Source of the DNA: JBEKHT01 sp049511715
GTDB lineage: Bacteria > Chloroflexota > Anaerolineae > Anaerolineales > RBG-16-64-43
Length of the DNA stretch: 64,000 nucleotides
Reading direction: 5' to 3'
Assembly (NCBI GenBank): GCA_049511715.1
Contig: JBEKXU010000010.1
Coordinates: 1 to 64,000 of the forward strand
The notes beneath the pieces are model-generated. The model had not been told where the DNA came from, did not search any database, and saw nothing but the letters and a program-made list of their open reading frames with translations. Position 1 is the stretch's first letter; every line of letters begins with the position of its first letter. The position numbers and the translations under genes were made by a program. Below, in pieces: positions 26,827 to 36,602 of this stretch.

Positions 26827-27849
26827 ATGGCCGACAAGCACCCGATTGTGTCTCCGCAACCCTTTGTTGAGGATGCGCTGGACCCAGCCCTGCGCCCGCG
26901 AACCTTGGCGCAGGTCGTGGGTCAGGAGCACTTGAAGGAGAACTTGGCCATATTGATTGGCGCCGCACGCGAGAGAGGCGAACCTCTCGACCACGTGATG
27001 TTCTACGGTCCCCCAGGGCTGGGCAAGACCACGTTTGCCCACGTCTTGGCGAACGAGATGGGGGTCGCGATCAAAGCCACCTCGGGGCCCGCCATCGAGA
27101 GGGCGGGCGATTTGGCGGCGATCCTGACCAATCTCCAGCCGTCCGATGTCCTATTCATCGACGAGGTGCATCGCCTGGGAAAGGCGGTTGAGGAAGTCCT
27201 CTATCCCGCCATGGAGGACTTCGCTTTGGATATCGTCTTGGGGAAGGGGCCCAGTGCGCGGTCGATCCGCCTGCGCCTGCCCCGCTTCACGGTTGTCGGG
27301 GCGACAACGCGTCTTGCGTCGGTTAGCGCCCCTCTGCGCGCCCGCTTCGGCGCCGTCTACCGCGTCGATTACTATTCTGTGCCCGAAGTCGTGGACATCG
27401 TTCGGCGCGCGGCCAACTTGCTAAGCGTTGGGATTGATGAGGGAGGCCTGGTGGGAATTGCCAAACGAGCTCGCGGCACCCCCCGGGTCGGGTTAAGACT
27501 GCTCAGACGGGTGCGGGACTATGCCCAGGTGCGCGCCAATGGTGTGGTCACTGAAGAGGTCGCCTTTCAGGCCCTGGAGATGCTTAATGTCGATCGGCTT
27601 GGTCTGGACGATATCGACCGCCGGGTGCTCCGCACCATCATTGAGAAGTACAGCGGAGGACCGGTGGGGTTGGCGACCATTGCCGCCTCGATTGGCGAGG
27701 AACCCGACACCATCATGGATGTTTGTGAGCCGTACCTTCTGCAGTTGGGCTTCTTGGATCGCACGCCGCAGGGGCGGGTCGCCACCCGCCTGGCCTACGA
27801 ACATCTCAATATTGCCTTTCAGCGGAGCGACCAGGCCGGCCTTCTCTGA
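26827..27849 (+). CDS. ruvB: Holliday junction branch migration helicase RuvB
   Basis: 340 residues. Walker A GPPGLGKTTFAHVLA, Walker B LFIDEVHRL and sensor VVGATTRLA are in the AAA+ domain, and the C-terminal winged helix carries TPQGRVATRLAYEHL. It drives branch migration together with RuvA. The gene probably has a leaderless mRNA. DUF2905 and queA follow in the same direction, a common gene order. Confidence 0.97.
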   Translation: MADKHPIVSPQPFVEDALDPALRPRTLAQVVGQEHLKENLAILIGAARERGEPLDHVMFYGPPGLGKTTFAHVLANEMGVAIKATSGPAIERAGDLAAILTNLQPSDVLFIDEVHRLGKAVEEVLYPAMEDFALDIVLGKGPSARSIRLRLPRFTVVGATTRLASVSAPLRARFGAVYRVDYYSVPEVVDIVRRAANLLSVGIDEGGLVGIAKRARGTPRVGLRLLRRVRDYAQVRANGVVTEEVAFQALEMLNVDRLGLDDIDRRVLRTIIEKYSGGPVGLATIAASIGEEPDTIMDVCEPYLLQLGFLDRTPQGRVATRLAYEHLNIAFQRSDQAGLL

Positions 27850-27916
27850 CCTGTCCCAGGTCCCCCCGGTCGGGTCGCGGAGTCTTTAGGACTTTCAAAG
27901 CGGGAAGGTGAGTGCG

Positions 27917-28150
27917 ATGTTGGATCTCGGCGGCCTGGGACGTGTCCTGGTGCTGATCGGACTGGGCATCGCTGGATTGGGCGGGGTGATCTGGTTGCTG
28001 GGCCGAGTGGGCCTCCCCCTGGGAGGTCTCCCAGGAGATCTCCGCATCGAGACGTCGGGCTTTACCTGCTTCCTTCCTCTGGCGAGCACGATCCTTCTTA
28101 GCCTGATCTTAACTCTGCTCTTGAATCTTGCCCTGCGCATTCGCCGCTGA
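27917..28150 (+). CDS. DUF2905 family small membrane protein
   Basis: 77 residues from the ATG at 27917, which has GGGAAGG about 8 bases upstream; a GTG at 27908 is also possible. Two hydrophobic helices flank the conserved RVGLPLGGLPGDLRIE loop and a FxFxFPLASTILLS-type segment. The family is short, widely found between ruvB and queA, and has no known function. Confidence 0.8.
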   Translation: MLDLGGLGRVLVLIGLGIAGLGGVIWLLGRVGLPLGGLPGDLRIETSGFTCFLPLASTILLSLILTLLLNLALRIRR

Positions 28151-28205
28151 CGGGCCAGGAAAGGGTGTCTGCACCCAGCCGTGAGCGGCCAAGGCCACGG
28201 ATGGT

Positions 28206-29270
28206 ATGCGTCTTTCTGAGTTCGACTATGATCTTCCCCGAGAACTGATCGCTCAATCCCCGGCCGAGCCACGGGACTCTTCCCGGCTCCTGGTTCTTCG
28301 TCGCGGCACGGGAGAGATTGAACACCGAGCCTTCCGCGATGTGAGGCAACTGCTCTGTGACGGGGATCTGCTGGTCTTCAACGACACCAAGGTGATCCCG
28401 GCCCGGATGCGGGCTCGCAAGCTCCCGCAGGGCGGGCAAGTCGAGCTCTTGCTTCTGGCCAAACGGGAAGAGGGGATCTGGGAGGCTCTGGTTCGGGGAA
28501 AGCACGTGGTACCGGGAGGGCGTCTGGCCCTGGTCCCCGCCAGCGAAAGTAACCGCCAACCGCCGCCACAGGAAGTCCAGGCCGAAATCCTTGAGGACCT
28601 CGGGGAGGGCCGGCGCCTGGTGCGTTTTTCCTCCTCAAATGGGGAGCTTCTCTCGGATTTTGGCCGGGTTCCTCTTCCGCCCTACATCCATCAGCCCCTG
28701 CGGGACCCGGACCGGTACCAGACCGTTTTTGCCAGGGCTCCCGGCTCCGCGGCCGCCCCGACGGCTGGCTTGCACTTCACCCTGCCGTTGCTTCGGGACC
28801 TGCAGGGTCAAGGCGTCCAATTTGCGTTTGTGACCCTCCATGTGGGTCTGGATACTTTCCGCCCGATCACCGAGGCGGAAATTGAACAGCACAAGCTTCA
28901 CAGCGAGTGGGTGAAAGTTTCCTCTGAAGTTGTGGAATCCGTCCGGAAGGCCCACCGCGCGGGACGGAAAGTGATTGCCGTTGGAACGACCAGCGTTCGC
29001 GCTCTGGAGACCGCGGCACGGACGGACGAGGGTCCCGGCGACCCCGGGAGCATCTCTGCCTGGGAGGGCCAAACAAGTTTGTACATCACGCCCGGGTTCT
29101 CATTTCGGGTGGTAGACGGGTTAATCACGAACTTCCATCTTCCGCGGTCCTCCCTTCTGGTCATGGTGTCTGCCTTCGCTGGGAAAGAGCCGATCCGAGA
29201 GGCCTATCGCCAGGCTCGCGATATGCGCTACCGTTTCTACTCGTTTGGGGACGCCATGATGATTCTATGA
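28206..29270 (+). CDS. queA: S-adenosylmethionine:tRNA ribosyltransferase-isomerase
   Basis: 354 residues, normal length. Starts with MRLSEFDYDLPRELIAQSPAEPRDSSRLLVL; contains PPYIHQPLRDPDRYQTVFARAPGSAAAPTAGLHFT and SEWVKVSSE, all typical. It adds the cyclopentene ring from AdoMet during queuosine synthesis, the step before epoxide reduction, and works on tRNA already modified by Tgt. Confidence 0.96.
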   Translation: MRLSEFDYDLPRELIAQSPAEPRDSSRLLVLRRGTGEIEHRAFRDVRQLLCDGDLLVFNDTKVIPARMRARKLPQGGQVELLLLAKREEGIWEALVRGKHVVPGGRLALVPASESNRQPPPQEVQAEILEDLGEGRRLVRFSSSNGELLSDFGRVPLPPYIHQPLRDPDRYQTVFARAPGSAAAPTAGLHFTLPLLRDLQGQGVQFAFVTLHVGLDTFRPITEAEIEQHKLHSEWVKVSSEVVESVRKAHRAGRKVIAVGTTSVRALETAARTDEGPGDPGSISAWEGQTSLYITPGFSFRVVDGLITNFHLPRSSLLVMVSAFAGKEPIREAYRQARDMRYRFYSFGDAMMIL

Positions 29271-29335
29271 CCCGCTTGATGAGGCGCGGCCGAAGCCGAG
29301 GGCCCTGGCGGGAGAGTCTGGACAACCAAGATCGC

Positions 29336-29361
29336 GCGCGCCCTGTCGGCGTGTCGTTTTT
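29336..29361 (+). terminator. Possible terminator after queA
   Basis: GCGCGCC (29336-29342) pairs with GGCGTGT (29348-29354) through two G-U pairs, and five T follow. The stem is weak, so this is a tentative call. Confidence 0.35.
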
Positions 29362-29455
29362 CCCGAAGGGGGAAGAATGAGGACTACGGTGCTTGGGATC
29401 GTGATGTACACTGGGTTTGAGGCGCCGGAGTCGTCCCGCGCAAGGGAAGGAGCCA

Positions 29456-30292
29456 ATGGCGATGCAGTTCACCCTCAAGGATTATGAAGAGGCTGCGGCG
29501 GTTGTCCGGCCCAGCCTGAGCGGCAGACCGCGGGTCGGTCTGATCCTCGGCTCCGGGCTCGGCTCGCTGGCGGAAAGCGTACGAGGGCCGCGGGTCATTC
29601 CGTACTCGAGAATCCCGAATTGGCCGGTCGCCACGGTGGAAGGACACAAGGGACAGCTGATCGCGGGGGAATTCAGCGGCCAGGAAGTCATTGTGATGCA
29701 AGGCCGGGCCCACTTTTACGAAGGCTACGAAATGCCGCAAGTTGCCTTTCCCGTCCGCGTATTGCAGGTCCTGGGGATAGAGATCCTGATCGTTACCAAC
29801 GCGGCAGGGGCGATCAACCCGACCTTCCAGCCCGGGGAAGTGATGCTCATCACCGATCACCTGAATCTGATTGGAATGGGTGGGTTGACTCCCCTGCGAG
29901 GACCAAACGATGAACGCCTCGGTCCGCGCTTTGTAGATATGGGCCAGGCCTATGATCGGGGGCTGATGGATGAGGCCCGCCAGGAGGCGAAAAGCCTCGG
30001 GATCGGGCTGCGCGAGGGCGTTTACGCCTGCCTAGCAGGTCCGAGCTTCGAGACTCCCGCGGACCTGCGGTTCCTGAGGACAGCGGGCGCCGATGCCGTG
30101 GGCATGTCGACGGTTCCGGAAGTCGTGGCCGCTCGGCACGGCGGTACGCGTGTTCTGGCCTTTTCGGGAATCAGCAACAAGGCCAACCTCGATGGCTCGA
30201 CGTCGACCAGTCATGAGGAGGTCCTTCAGGCAGGGAAGGTCATTAGTCCTATCCTTCAAAGCCTCCTCAGCGCGATTCTCGAAACCTTGTAA
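29456..30292 (+). CDS. Purine nucleoside phosphorylase
   Basis: 278 residues, trimeric PNP family. Visible are the phosphate-binding LILGSGLGSL, the HxxxEG region (QGRAHFYEGYE), the base-binding NAAGAINP, Glu in AGPSFETPADL and the purine-specific Asn in SGISNKAN. It releases bases from inosine or guanosine by phosphorolysis. The ATG at 29456 follows GGGAAGGAG. Whether it prefers 5'-methylthioadenosine (MtaP) is less likely given the Glu/Asn pair. Confidence 0.88.
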   Translation: MAMQFTLKDYEEAAAVVRPSLSGRPRVGLILGSGLGSLAESVRGPRVIPYSRIPNWPVATVEGHKGQLIAGEFSGQEVIVMQGRAHFYEGYEMPQVAFPVRVLQVLGIEILIVTNAAGAINPTFQPGEVMLITDHLNLIGMGGLTPLRGPNDERLGPRFVDMGQAYDRGLMDEARQEAKSLGIGLREGVYACLAGPSFETPADLRFLRTAGADAVGMSTVPEVVAARHGGTRVLAFSGISNKANLDGSTSTSHEEVLQAGKVISPILQSLLSAILETL

Positions 30293-30301
30293 GGCGGGAC
30301 C

Positions 30302-30958
30302 TTGCTGGAGGTTCTCAGTCTCCTGCAGTCGTACGAAATTCTGGTCTTTGTCGTAGCAGGCGTCCTGGCGCTGGCGTATTTGCGCCAGATCTTTATCGTC
30401 CGCCGAGATCTCCGCAAGACGATTTTTGGCCTCGAGCGGGAGGCCCTGCGGCGACGACAGACCCGGTCGCTCACCATGCTGGTTTTCCTCGGGATGGCGG
30501 TCGTGCTGGTTTTCGTGGGCGTGAACTATGCGTTGCCGCAAGTGAGAAGGTCCCAGTTGCTGCAGGCCGTTGCTACCACCCAGGTCATGCCTACGCCCAG
30601 TCCGACGCCGTTCATCCTCTACGGGGTGGACTTGAGCGGATGCACCAACGTCCATGCCACGATCAAGTCCCCGACCCCGGGCCAGACCGTAGAAGGGACT
30701 GTGCAAATCCAGGGGAGCGCGGATATCGCCAACTTTGCCTTCTGGAAGTACGAATTAGGCAATCCCCAGGTAGCCGATGTGTGGATGACCCTGAAGGCGA
30801 GCAATGTCCGGGTCACGAATGGCCTTCTGGGGAAGTGGGACAGCACGACGGTCCCGCCGGGCGTCTATCAGTTGCGCTTGACCGTGACGGACAGCAAGGG
30901 AAACTCGCCCAAGCCCTGTGTCGTCCCCATTCAAGTGCTGGCTCCGCCATCGCCCTGA
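30302..30958 (+). CDS. Membrane-anchored protein with an Ig-like domain, function unknown
   Basis: 218 residues from a TTG start at 30302, which has a GGCGGGA site close by. Helices lie near residues 12-27 and 57-78, separated by a basic stretch (RRDLRKTIFGLEREALRRRQ). Residues 105-215 outside the membrane resemble an Ig or Big-type fold (KSPTPGQTVEGTVQIQGSAD...VPPGVYQLRLTVTDSKGN). A Pro/Thr linker (TPSPTPF) joins them. No family name is safe. Pnp ends 9 bases upstream. Confidence 0.6.
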   Translation: MLEVLSLLQSYEILVFVVAGVLALAYLRQIFIVRRDLRKTIFGLEREALRRRQTRSLTMLVFLGMAVVLVFVGVNYALPQVRRSQLLQAVATTQVMPTPSPTPFILYGVDLSGCTNVHATIKSPTPGQTVEGTVQIQGSADIANFAFWKYELGNPQVADVWMTLKASNVRVTNGLLGKWDSTTVPPGVYQLRLTVTDSKGNSPKPCVVPIQVLAPPSP

Positions 30959-30985
30959 GGCAGGGGCCTCATCCCTCAGGTCCTT

Positions 30986-31014
30986 TTGCCGCCCCCAGAA
31001 GCCTCTGGTACAAT
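30986..31014 (+). promoter_or_regulatory. Promoter of the 7TM-GAF gene
   Basis: TTGCCG (30986-30991) and TACAAT (31009-31014) with a spacer of exactly 17; transcription should start near 31021, about 49 bases before the ATG at 31070. Confidence 0.6.
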
Positions 31015-31069
31015 CAAAATTCTCTCGCTGTCGAGTGCAGGATGTTGCGGCGCGACGTCCAATCGGTGA

Positions 31070-33001
31070 ATGGTTGAGTATTTCCTGAGCGTTTTGATCA
31101 TCCTCAATAAGGTGTTGGTTGCGGGAATCGCCATCACGGCGTTTTCCCTTTTGCTCTACGCGTTGACCTTCAACCTGCGCGATCGGGTCGCGCGCGCCTT
31201 TGCGGTCATCCTCGCCTGTGTCTCGGTTATCACGGTTGCCGATGTGCTGGCCTCCACTGCGGGCAACCTGGGCGAGGCCAACATGTGGCTGCATTTTCAG
31301 TGGATTGGTACGGCGCTCCTCCCGGCGGCATACCTCCATTTTTCCGATGCTCTTCTGGCGGCGGCAGGCCGTCCCTCGAGGGGTCGCCGGCGCTCCGCCC
31401 TGCAGGCAGTGTATTTCTTCAGCGCGATCCTTATCTATGAGGCGACCCTCACTGATAACCTGGTGAGGCAGGTGGCGGTGAGCGCCGGGGCCCCCTACCT
31501 GCAGGCGGGTCCTTATTTCTGGACTGTCCTGGTCTACTTTACTCTGCTGCTGGCATGGACTGCGGTCAACCTCGTGCGGGCTTACCGACGGCTGCAGACT
31601 TCCACCAGCCGCAGGCGGATGACCTACCTGCTCGTGGCTTCAGCCGCGCCAGCCATGGCCGCCTTCCCGTTCTTGCTTTTCCTGGGAAGCGGCGCAAATC
31701 TTCATCCTCTGCTGTTCTGGGCCATCCTGTTGGTCACCCACGCACTGGTTGCCGGGTTGCTGGTCGTGATGGCCTACGCAACGGCGTACTTCGGGGTCAC
31801 CTATTCCGATCGGGTCATCAAAGGCCGCCTTTTTCAATGGCTCCTGCGAGGTCCGGTGGTCGCCGTCGCGGTTCTTGCGGTCACTGTCCTTCTGGGAGAC
31901 CTCGTGCGCTCGGTCGGAATTCCGAACAGCCGCGCCGTCCCGTTGGCCATGGTCGCGACTTTGCTCCTTCTGCAATTCGCCATCACCCTTTTCCGCGTGC
32001 CCCTCGAGCGCCTTCTGTTTTATGGTTCCCCCACGGATCGGGAGGACCTGCGGCGCCTTCAGATGCTGGAGGAGAGGCTTCTGACCCATTCCGACATGCA
32101 GCAGTTCTTTGAGGTCCTGCTGGCCGGAGTGTGCGACGTTCTCAGCGTCCCGGCAGCCTTTGTCGTTGAACTGGATCCGGAGGGAAAGGTGGCTTACCGG
32201 GTAGGCGTCGGCCCGGAGGATCTCCTGCCGATCCATGCGAGTTCGGCCTCGCTGCCTCGGCCCGAGCAGATTGTTTTCGCGCCGGAGGCGGAGGGACTCT
32301 TCCGCTGGGGAGACTATTGGATTCTTCCCCTGCTAGCACCGGGTGGCTCCGAGATGCTGGGCATGCTCGGCATGCGGCCGGGGGGGAATCGGGGGCCCCT
32401 GACCCGTGAGGAGTTGGAGCGACTCGGGCGCCTGGCTGAGCGAGCCGCTCAGGCGCTGGAGGATCGTCGCCTGCAGGCTACGGTTTTTTCCTCGGTGGAT
32501 CGTCTCGTGCCCGAGGTGGACCGGATCCAACGGCTGAGTGCGGCCGCTCGGTACGGGCAGGCTATATTGCTGGCGGCTCCCAGCAACGGATTGGCTCCCG
32601 GGCCCGATCTTTTTCAATGGGTGCGCGATGCCCTGACCCATTACTGGGGTGGGCCGAAGCTCACTCAAAGCCCCCTGTTGCAACTCCGCGTGGTCCAGCA
32701 GCAGAGCCAATCCCGCGACGGAAACGAGGTCAACGCGTTGCGGGCCGTGCTCAAGGAGGCCATCGAGCGGGTGCGCCCAGAGGGGGAGCGGCGCTTCACC
32801 AGCGAATGGTTGCTCTACAACATCCTGGAAATGAAATTCCTCGAGGGCCGCCGTGTGCGGGACATCGCCACGCACTTGGCGGTCTCGGAGGCCGACCTTT
32901 ACCGCAAGCAGCGGGTAGCCTTGGAGGAGGTGTCGAGAGTCATTGCGGACATGGAGCGGCAATCGACCGAACGGGCAACGGACTACGAGGTGGTCGGCTG
33001 A
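31070..33001 (+). CDS. 7TM sensor with GAF domain and C-terminal DNA-binding-like region
   Basis: 643 residues. Residues 1 to about 325 contain about nine helices with the layout of histidine kinase N-terminal 7TM sensors (short loops, SSTAGNLGEANMWLHFQWIG-like first loop). Residues 345-480 look like a GAF domain, and no HisKA or HATPase follows. Instead residues 560-640 include RFTSEWLLYNILEMKFLEGRRVRDIATHLAVSEADLYRKQRVA, which looks like a helix-turn-helix. It may be a membrane-bound one-component regulator. No partner kinase or receiver lies next to it. Confident as a sensor, not as to signal. Confidence 0.65.
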   Translation: MVEYFLSVLIILNKVLVAGIAITAFSLLLYALTFNLRDRVARAFAVILACVSVITVADVLASTAGNLGEANMWLHFQWIGTALLPAAYLHFSDALLAAAGRPSRGRRRSALQAVYFFSAILIYEATLTDNLVRQVAVSAGAPYLQAGPYFWTVLVYFTLLLAWTAVNLVRAYRRLQTSTSRRRMTYLLVASAAPAMAAFPFLLFLGSGANLHPLLFWAILLVTHALVAGLLVVMAYATAYFGVTYSDRVIKGRLFQWLLRGPVVAVAVLAVTVLLGDLVRSVGIPNSRAVPLAMVATLLLLQFAITLFRVPLERLLFYGSPTDREDLRRLQMLEERLLTHSDMQQFFEVLLAGVCDVLSVPAAFVVELDPEGKVAYRVGVGPEDLLPIHASSASLPRPEQIVFAPEAEGLFRWGDYWILPLLAPGGSEMLGMLGMRPGGNRGPLTREELERLGRLAERAAQALEDRRLQATVFSSVDRLVPEVDRIQRLSAAARYGQAILLAAPSNGLAPGPDLFQWVRDALTHYWGGPKLTQSPLLQLRVVQQQSQSRDGNEVNALRAVLKEAIERVRPEGERRFTSEWLLYNILEMKFLEGRRVRDIATHLAVSEADLYRKQRVALEEVSRVIADMERQSTERATDYEVVG

Positions 33002-33069
33002 GTGATACCCCCTGGAAGGGATCGGCCGAAGCGGTGTACTCTTGTATCGTGAGAAGCGAGGATGCAAGA

Positions 33070-34068
33070 ATGAACTCAGACAAGGGACCGGAGGAATCGG
33101 ACCGTCTCATCTTATGGGAGACCGGAGATTCGCTGCTGATGGATGAGGCCTGGTGGGCTTCCGTCCTGCAGGAGGAGCAGCGGGGGAAGCCAACCGGCCG
33201 GGCCAGAACAGGATCGCTCTCGGAAAAGAACGGCCTGGCGGCAGCGGATTGGCAGCGGGCTCGTGCTCTCTTTGAAAAGGATGAGGTGGTCTGCATGACC
33301 GTGGTGGGGTGCAACCGGGGCGGCCTGCTGGTCGAAGCCGAGGGAATGCGCGGGTTCGTGCCCGCCTCGCACCTGGTCAGTCTTCCCGTGCAAGGTTCGG
33401 AGGAGGAGAGGCAAGAGTTGATGCGCAAGCGCTTGGGTGACACGCTCTCCCTCAAGATCATCGAGTTCGACCCCGAGCGCGGACGGATCGTTTTCTCGGA
33501 GCGTGCGGCCAAGGCTGGGCCGGGGTGCCGGGCCCAATTGCTCGCCTCCCTGCAGCCCGGAGAACGGCGCTTCGGAGAGGTCACCAATATCACCAACTTC
33601 GGGGTCTTCGTTGACCTCGGGGGGATGGAGGGTCTGGTGCACGTCTCCGAAATCTCCTGGGGCCGCGTCCTGCGCGCAGAAGACCATGTGCATTGCGGCC
33701 AAAAGGTGGAGGTGGAGATCCTAAGTGTCGATCGCGAGCAGGGCCGAGTGGCTCTCAGCCTGAAACGAATGCAGCCCGATCCCTGGGCTACGGTGGGCGA
33801 GCGCTTTGAGGTCGGGCAACGAGTTCCCTGTCGCGTCACTCGCATCACAAGCTTCGGGGCGTTCGCCACGCTGGAAGAGGGGGTGGAAGGGCTGATCCAT
33901 GTGTCCGAGCTGGGTCGAGGGTCGGTTGAGGATCCCCGCTCCGTCGTCCGCGAGGGAGATCGCTTGGTCGCGCGCATCCTTTCCTTGGATTGTGGATCCC
34001 GCAAGATGGCGCTCAGCCTGCGCGAGGCCGAGGATGGCTCCACGGACCAAATGACAGATCTGGAATGA
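33070..34068 (+). CDS. S1 RNA-binding domain protein (three S1 repeats)
   Basis: 332 residues. An acidic N-terminal 60 residues precede three S1 folds: about residues 70-145 (GFVPASHLVSLPV), 170-240 (GEVTNITNFGVFVDLGGMEGLVHVSEI) and 255-325 (CRVTRITSFGAFATLEEGVEGLIHVSEL). It may be a short RpsA-like protein or a general RNA-binding factor; it is much shorter than E. coli S1, with three rather than six folds. Its TGA overlaps the ftsK ATG (ATGA). Bacterial organisms of this group may use such proteins as their S1. Confidence 0.8.
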   Translation: MNSDKGPEESDRLILWETGDSLLMDEAWWASVLQEEQRGKPTGRARTGSLSEKNGLAAADWQRARALFEKDEVVCMTVVGCNRGGLLVEAEGMRGFVPASHLVSLPVQGSEEERQELMRKRLGDTLSLKIIEFDPERGRIVFSERAAKAGPGCRAQLLASLQPGERRFGEVTNITNFGVFVDLGGMEGLVHVSEISWGRVLRAEDHVHCGQKVEVEILSVDREQGRVALSLKRMQPDPWATVGERFEVGQRVPCRVTRITSFGAFATLEEGVEGLIHVSELGRGSVEDPRSVVREGDRLVARILSLDCGSRKMALSLREAEDGSTDQMTDLE

Positions 34069-36383
34069 CGGCAGGCCCTCTGCCTCCGAGCGAGCCCAAG
34101 CGCGGTTCGGCCATCCCCCCGCGGGGTCGAAGCCCATCGCTGGGTGACGGCGCGCACGAGATTTCCCATTTCCCGTATTTTGAGGATCTGGCAGCGATAG
34201 GGCTGGCCTTGCTGGCCTTGCTCTGCGCTTTGTCTCTTCTTGGCGCCGGACGTGGGACGCTGCTGACCGTGATGCGAACGGGGCTTCTCCTGTGGATGGG
34301 ATGGGGTGCTTGGCTGATTCCCATCGCTTGCGGCTGGGCCGCGAGCCTATTGGTGCTTAGCAGGGCCAAGGGTGAGGTGCGGGTCGATTGGGCGAGGGTG
34401 ATCGCTCTCGAGCTTGCCGCCCTGGCCTTCTTGGGCGTCCTGACTTTGATCGCAGGAAAAGAGGCCACGCTTGTCGATCAGGGTCGAGGGGGCGGAATCC
34501 TGGGCTGGGGACTGCTGGAGATTCTCGGGATGGCGATGGGTCCGCTGTGGCAGGCCATCCTGCTGGTGGCGGTCACGTTGGCACTGGCGGCCTACGGCTT
34601 TTCTCTCTCCCTGGCGAGGTTGGAGACTTGGGTCGGGAGAATCCATGGGAGACGGAAAGGGGCCGGCTTGGCAGCGACCGAAGGTTCTGCCGAAACGGCG
34701 GAGGAGAATGCTGGATCGCGCCCCGAGGAGGAACACCAGCCAGCCTCTCCTGCGCCCAGTCGGCCTTCGCCCTCGACCCGCCAGCCCGCGGGCCGGGAGA
34801 TCCGCGACAGCCCCCGTATGAAGGCCCCCCTTTCGGTCAAACCTGCTCGTCAGAGACGCGATCGGCACCTCCCGCCTTTCGATGTCTTTGAGGGGGGCGA
34901 GGTCGAGTCTCCCGGAATCCGGGAGGTGAACCAGACGGCAGGAGCCATTGAGAAGACCCTGGCCGACTTCGGAATTCCGGCCAAAGTGGTTGGCTATCGC
35001 ACGGGGCCCACGGTGACCCAGTTTGCAGTGGAACCCGGATTCATTGAGAAGCCTTCCCCGGACGGGACGCTCAGACGCGCAAAAGTGCGCGTCTCCCAGA
35101 TCTCGGGTCTGGCCGATGACCTGGCCCTGGCTCTGGCCGCTCCCTCCTTGCGGATTGAGGCTCCGGTTCCCGGTCAATCCTACCTCGGGGTAGAGGTGCC
35201 GCATCGGAGGTCGTCCCTGGTCCGTTTGCGTCCGGTCATGGAAACCCCGGCCTTCCAGAAGAAGCACTCTCCCTTGCTGCTGGCGCTGGGCCTCGATGTG
35301 GCGGGTCAGCCCGTGGTGGCGGACTTGGCGGTCATGCCCCATCTTCTCATCGCCGGGACAACCGGGTCCGGAAAATCGGTTTGCATCACGGCCATGACTG
35401 CCTGTCTGGCGGCGAACAATACTCCCGAGGAGCTGCGGCTGGTCTTGATCGACCCCAAGATGGTCGAACTCGTGCGTTTCAACGGCCTGCCCCATCTGCT
35501 CGGCGAAGTAGAAACTGACTTAAGGCGGATTCTGACGGTCTTGCGTTGGCTCACTCGCGAGATGGATCGTCGCTATCGGCTCCTGGAGTCGTTCGGTGCT
35601 CGGCACCTGGAGGACTACAACCGCAAGGCGGGATCTCGCTCGGGGGGCGAGCGATTGCCGCGCATTGTGGTCATGCTTGACGAACTGGCGGACCTCATGA
35701 TGATGGCGCCCGATGAGACCGAGCGAACGGTGATCCGTCTGGCTCAAATGTCGCGAGCCACGGGCATTCATCTCGTCCTGGCTACGCAGCGTCCTTCCAC
35801 GGATGTGGTCACGGGCCTGATTAAGGCCAATTTTCCGGCTCGCATTTCTTTCGCTGTGGCCTCCTCGGTCGATTCTCGAGTGATCTTGGACAGCCCGGGT
35901 GCGGAAAGCCTTTTGGGGCGCGGGGACATGCTCTTCCTGTCCCCAGAATCCGGAAGCGCACAGCGGCTGCAAGGGTGCTTTGTGAGCGACAGCGAGATCC
36001 GCAGGCTGATTGAGTTCTGGCAATCCTCTGGCGAAGGTCCCGGCGCAGAAAGTGTCCCGGTTGAGACTCCGGAGGGAGCGCCTGCTCAGACCTCGGCCGC
36101 AGGGCCTCCCTGGGAGAGCATGGTCCAGGAAGGGGGAGATCACCGGAGCGAAGAGGAGGCGGAATTTGAGCAGGCGGTGGCGCTGGTGCGGCAGTACGGA
36201 CGCGCCAGCGCCTCTCTTCTCCAGCGGAAAATGCGCATCGGCTACCCCCGGGCGGCACGCCTAATGGACGAGCTGTACGAGCGCGGGATCATCGGCCGGG
36301 AGCAGACCGGTGGAAAGACCCGCGAGGTACTGGTGTCGCGCGAGCCCCGAGAGGAGCCCGAGGAAGAAGAGGAAGAAGAGTAG
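34065..36383 (+). CDS. ftsK: FtsK/SpoIIIE DNA translocase
   Basis: 772 residues from the ATG at 34065, which overlaps the S1 gene stop by ATGA. Four helices near residues 45-190 anchor it, an acidic/Pro-rich linker runs to about 280, and then comes the motor: alpha (ADFGIPAKVVGYRTGPTVTQF), Walker A GTTGSGKS near 458, Walker B MLDELADLMM near 565. The C-terminal gamma winged helix (YGRASASLLQRKMRIGYPRAARLMDELYERGIIG) ends in a Glu-rich tail. It pumps DNA through the division septum. Confidence 0.93.
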   Translation: MTAGPLPPSEPKRGSAIPPRGRSPSLGDGAHEISHFPYFEDLAAIGLALLALLCALSLLGAGRGTLLTVMRTGLLLWMGWGAWLIPIACGWAASLLVLSRAKGEVRVDWARVIALELAALAFLGVLTLIAGKEATLVDQGRGGGILGWGLLEILGMAMGPLWQAILLVAVTLALAAYGFSLSLARLETWVGRIHGRRKGAGLAATEGSAETAEENAGSRPEEEHQPASPAPSRPSPSTRQPAGREIRDSPRMKAPLSVKPARQRRDRHLPPFDVFEGGEVESPGIREVNQTAGAIEKTLADFGIPAKVVGYRTGPTVTQFAVEPGFIEKPSPDGTLRRAKVRVSQISGLADDLALALAAPSLRIEAPVPGQSYLGVEVPHRRSSLVRLRPVMETPAFQKKHSPLLLALGLDVAGQPVVADLAVMPHLLIAGTTGSGKSVCITAMTACLAANNTPEELRLVLIDPKMVELVRFNGLPHLLGEVETDLRRILTVLRWLTREMDRRYRLLESFGARHLEDYNRKAGSRSGGERLPRIVVMLDELADLMMMAPDETERTVIRLAQMSRATGIHLVLATQRPSTDVVTGLIKANFPARISFAVASSVDSRVILDSPGAESLLGRGDMLFLSPESGSAQRLQGCFVSDSEIRRLIEFWQSSGEGPGAESVPVETPEGAPAQTSAAGPPWESMVQEGGDHRSEEEAEFEQAVALVRQYGRASASLLQRKMRIGYPRAARLMDELYERGIIGREQTGGKTREVLVSREPREEPEEEEEEE

Positions 36384-36602
36384 AACGTAGCCTGACCGGT
36401 CGGCGGCCCTTCCCCGTGGCGGGCTTGGGATTAGAATTCGAAAGGCCCGTCGGAAGACACTGCTGTGCCGTGCCCTATGGGCCGCCAGGAGCCTCGCCAA
36501 GGAGGAAGCCTCAGGGAGGCGTTGTTCGCCTGCGGCGGGCCTCGTGACTGGTCCGTTTCACCGAAGGATCCTTTCCGTTTCCTCCGGAAACCGGGAGCAT
36601 TC

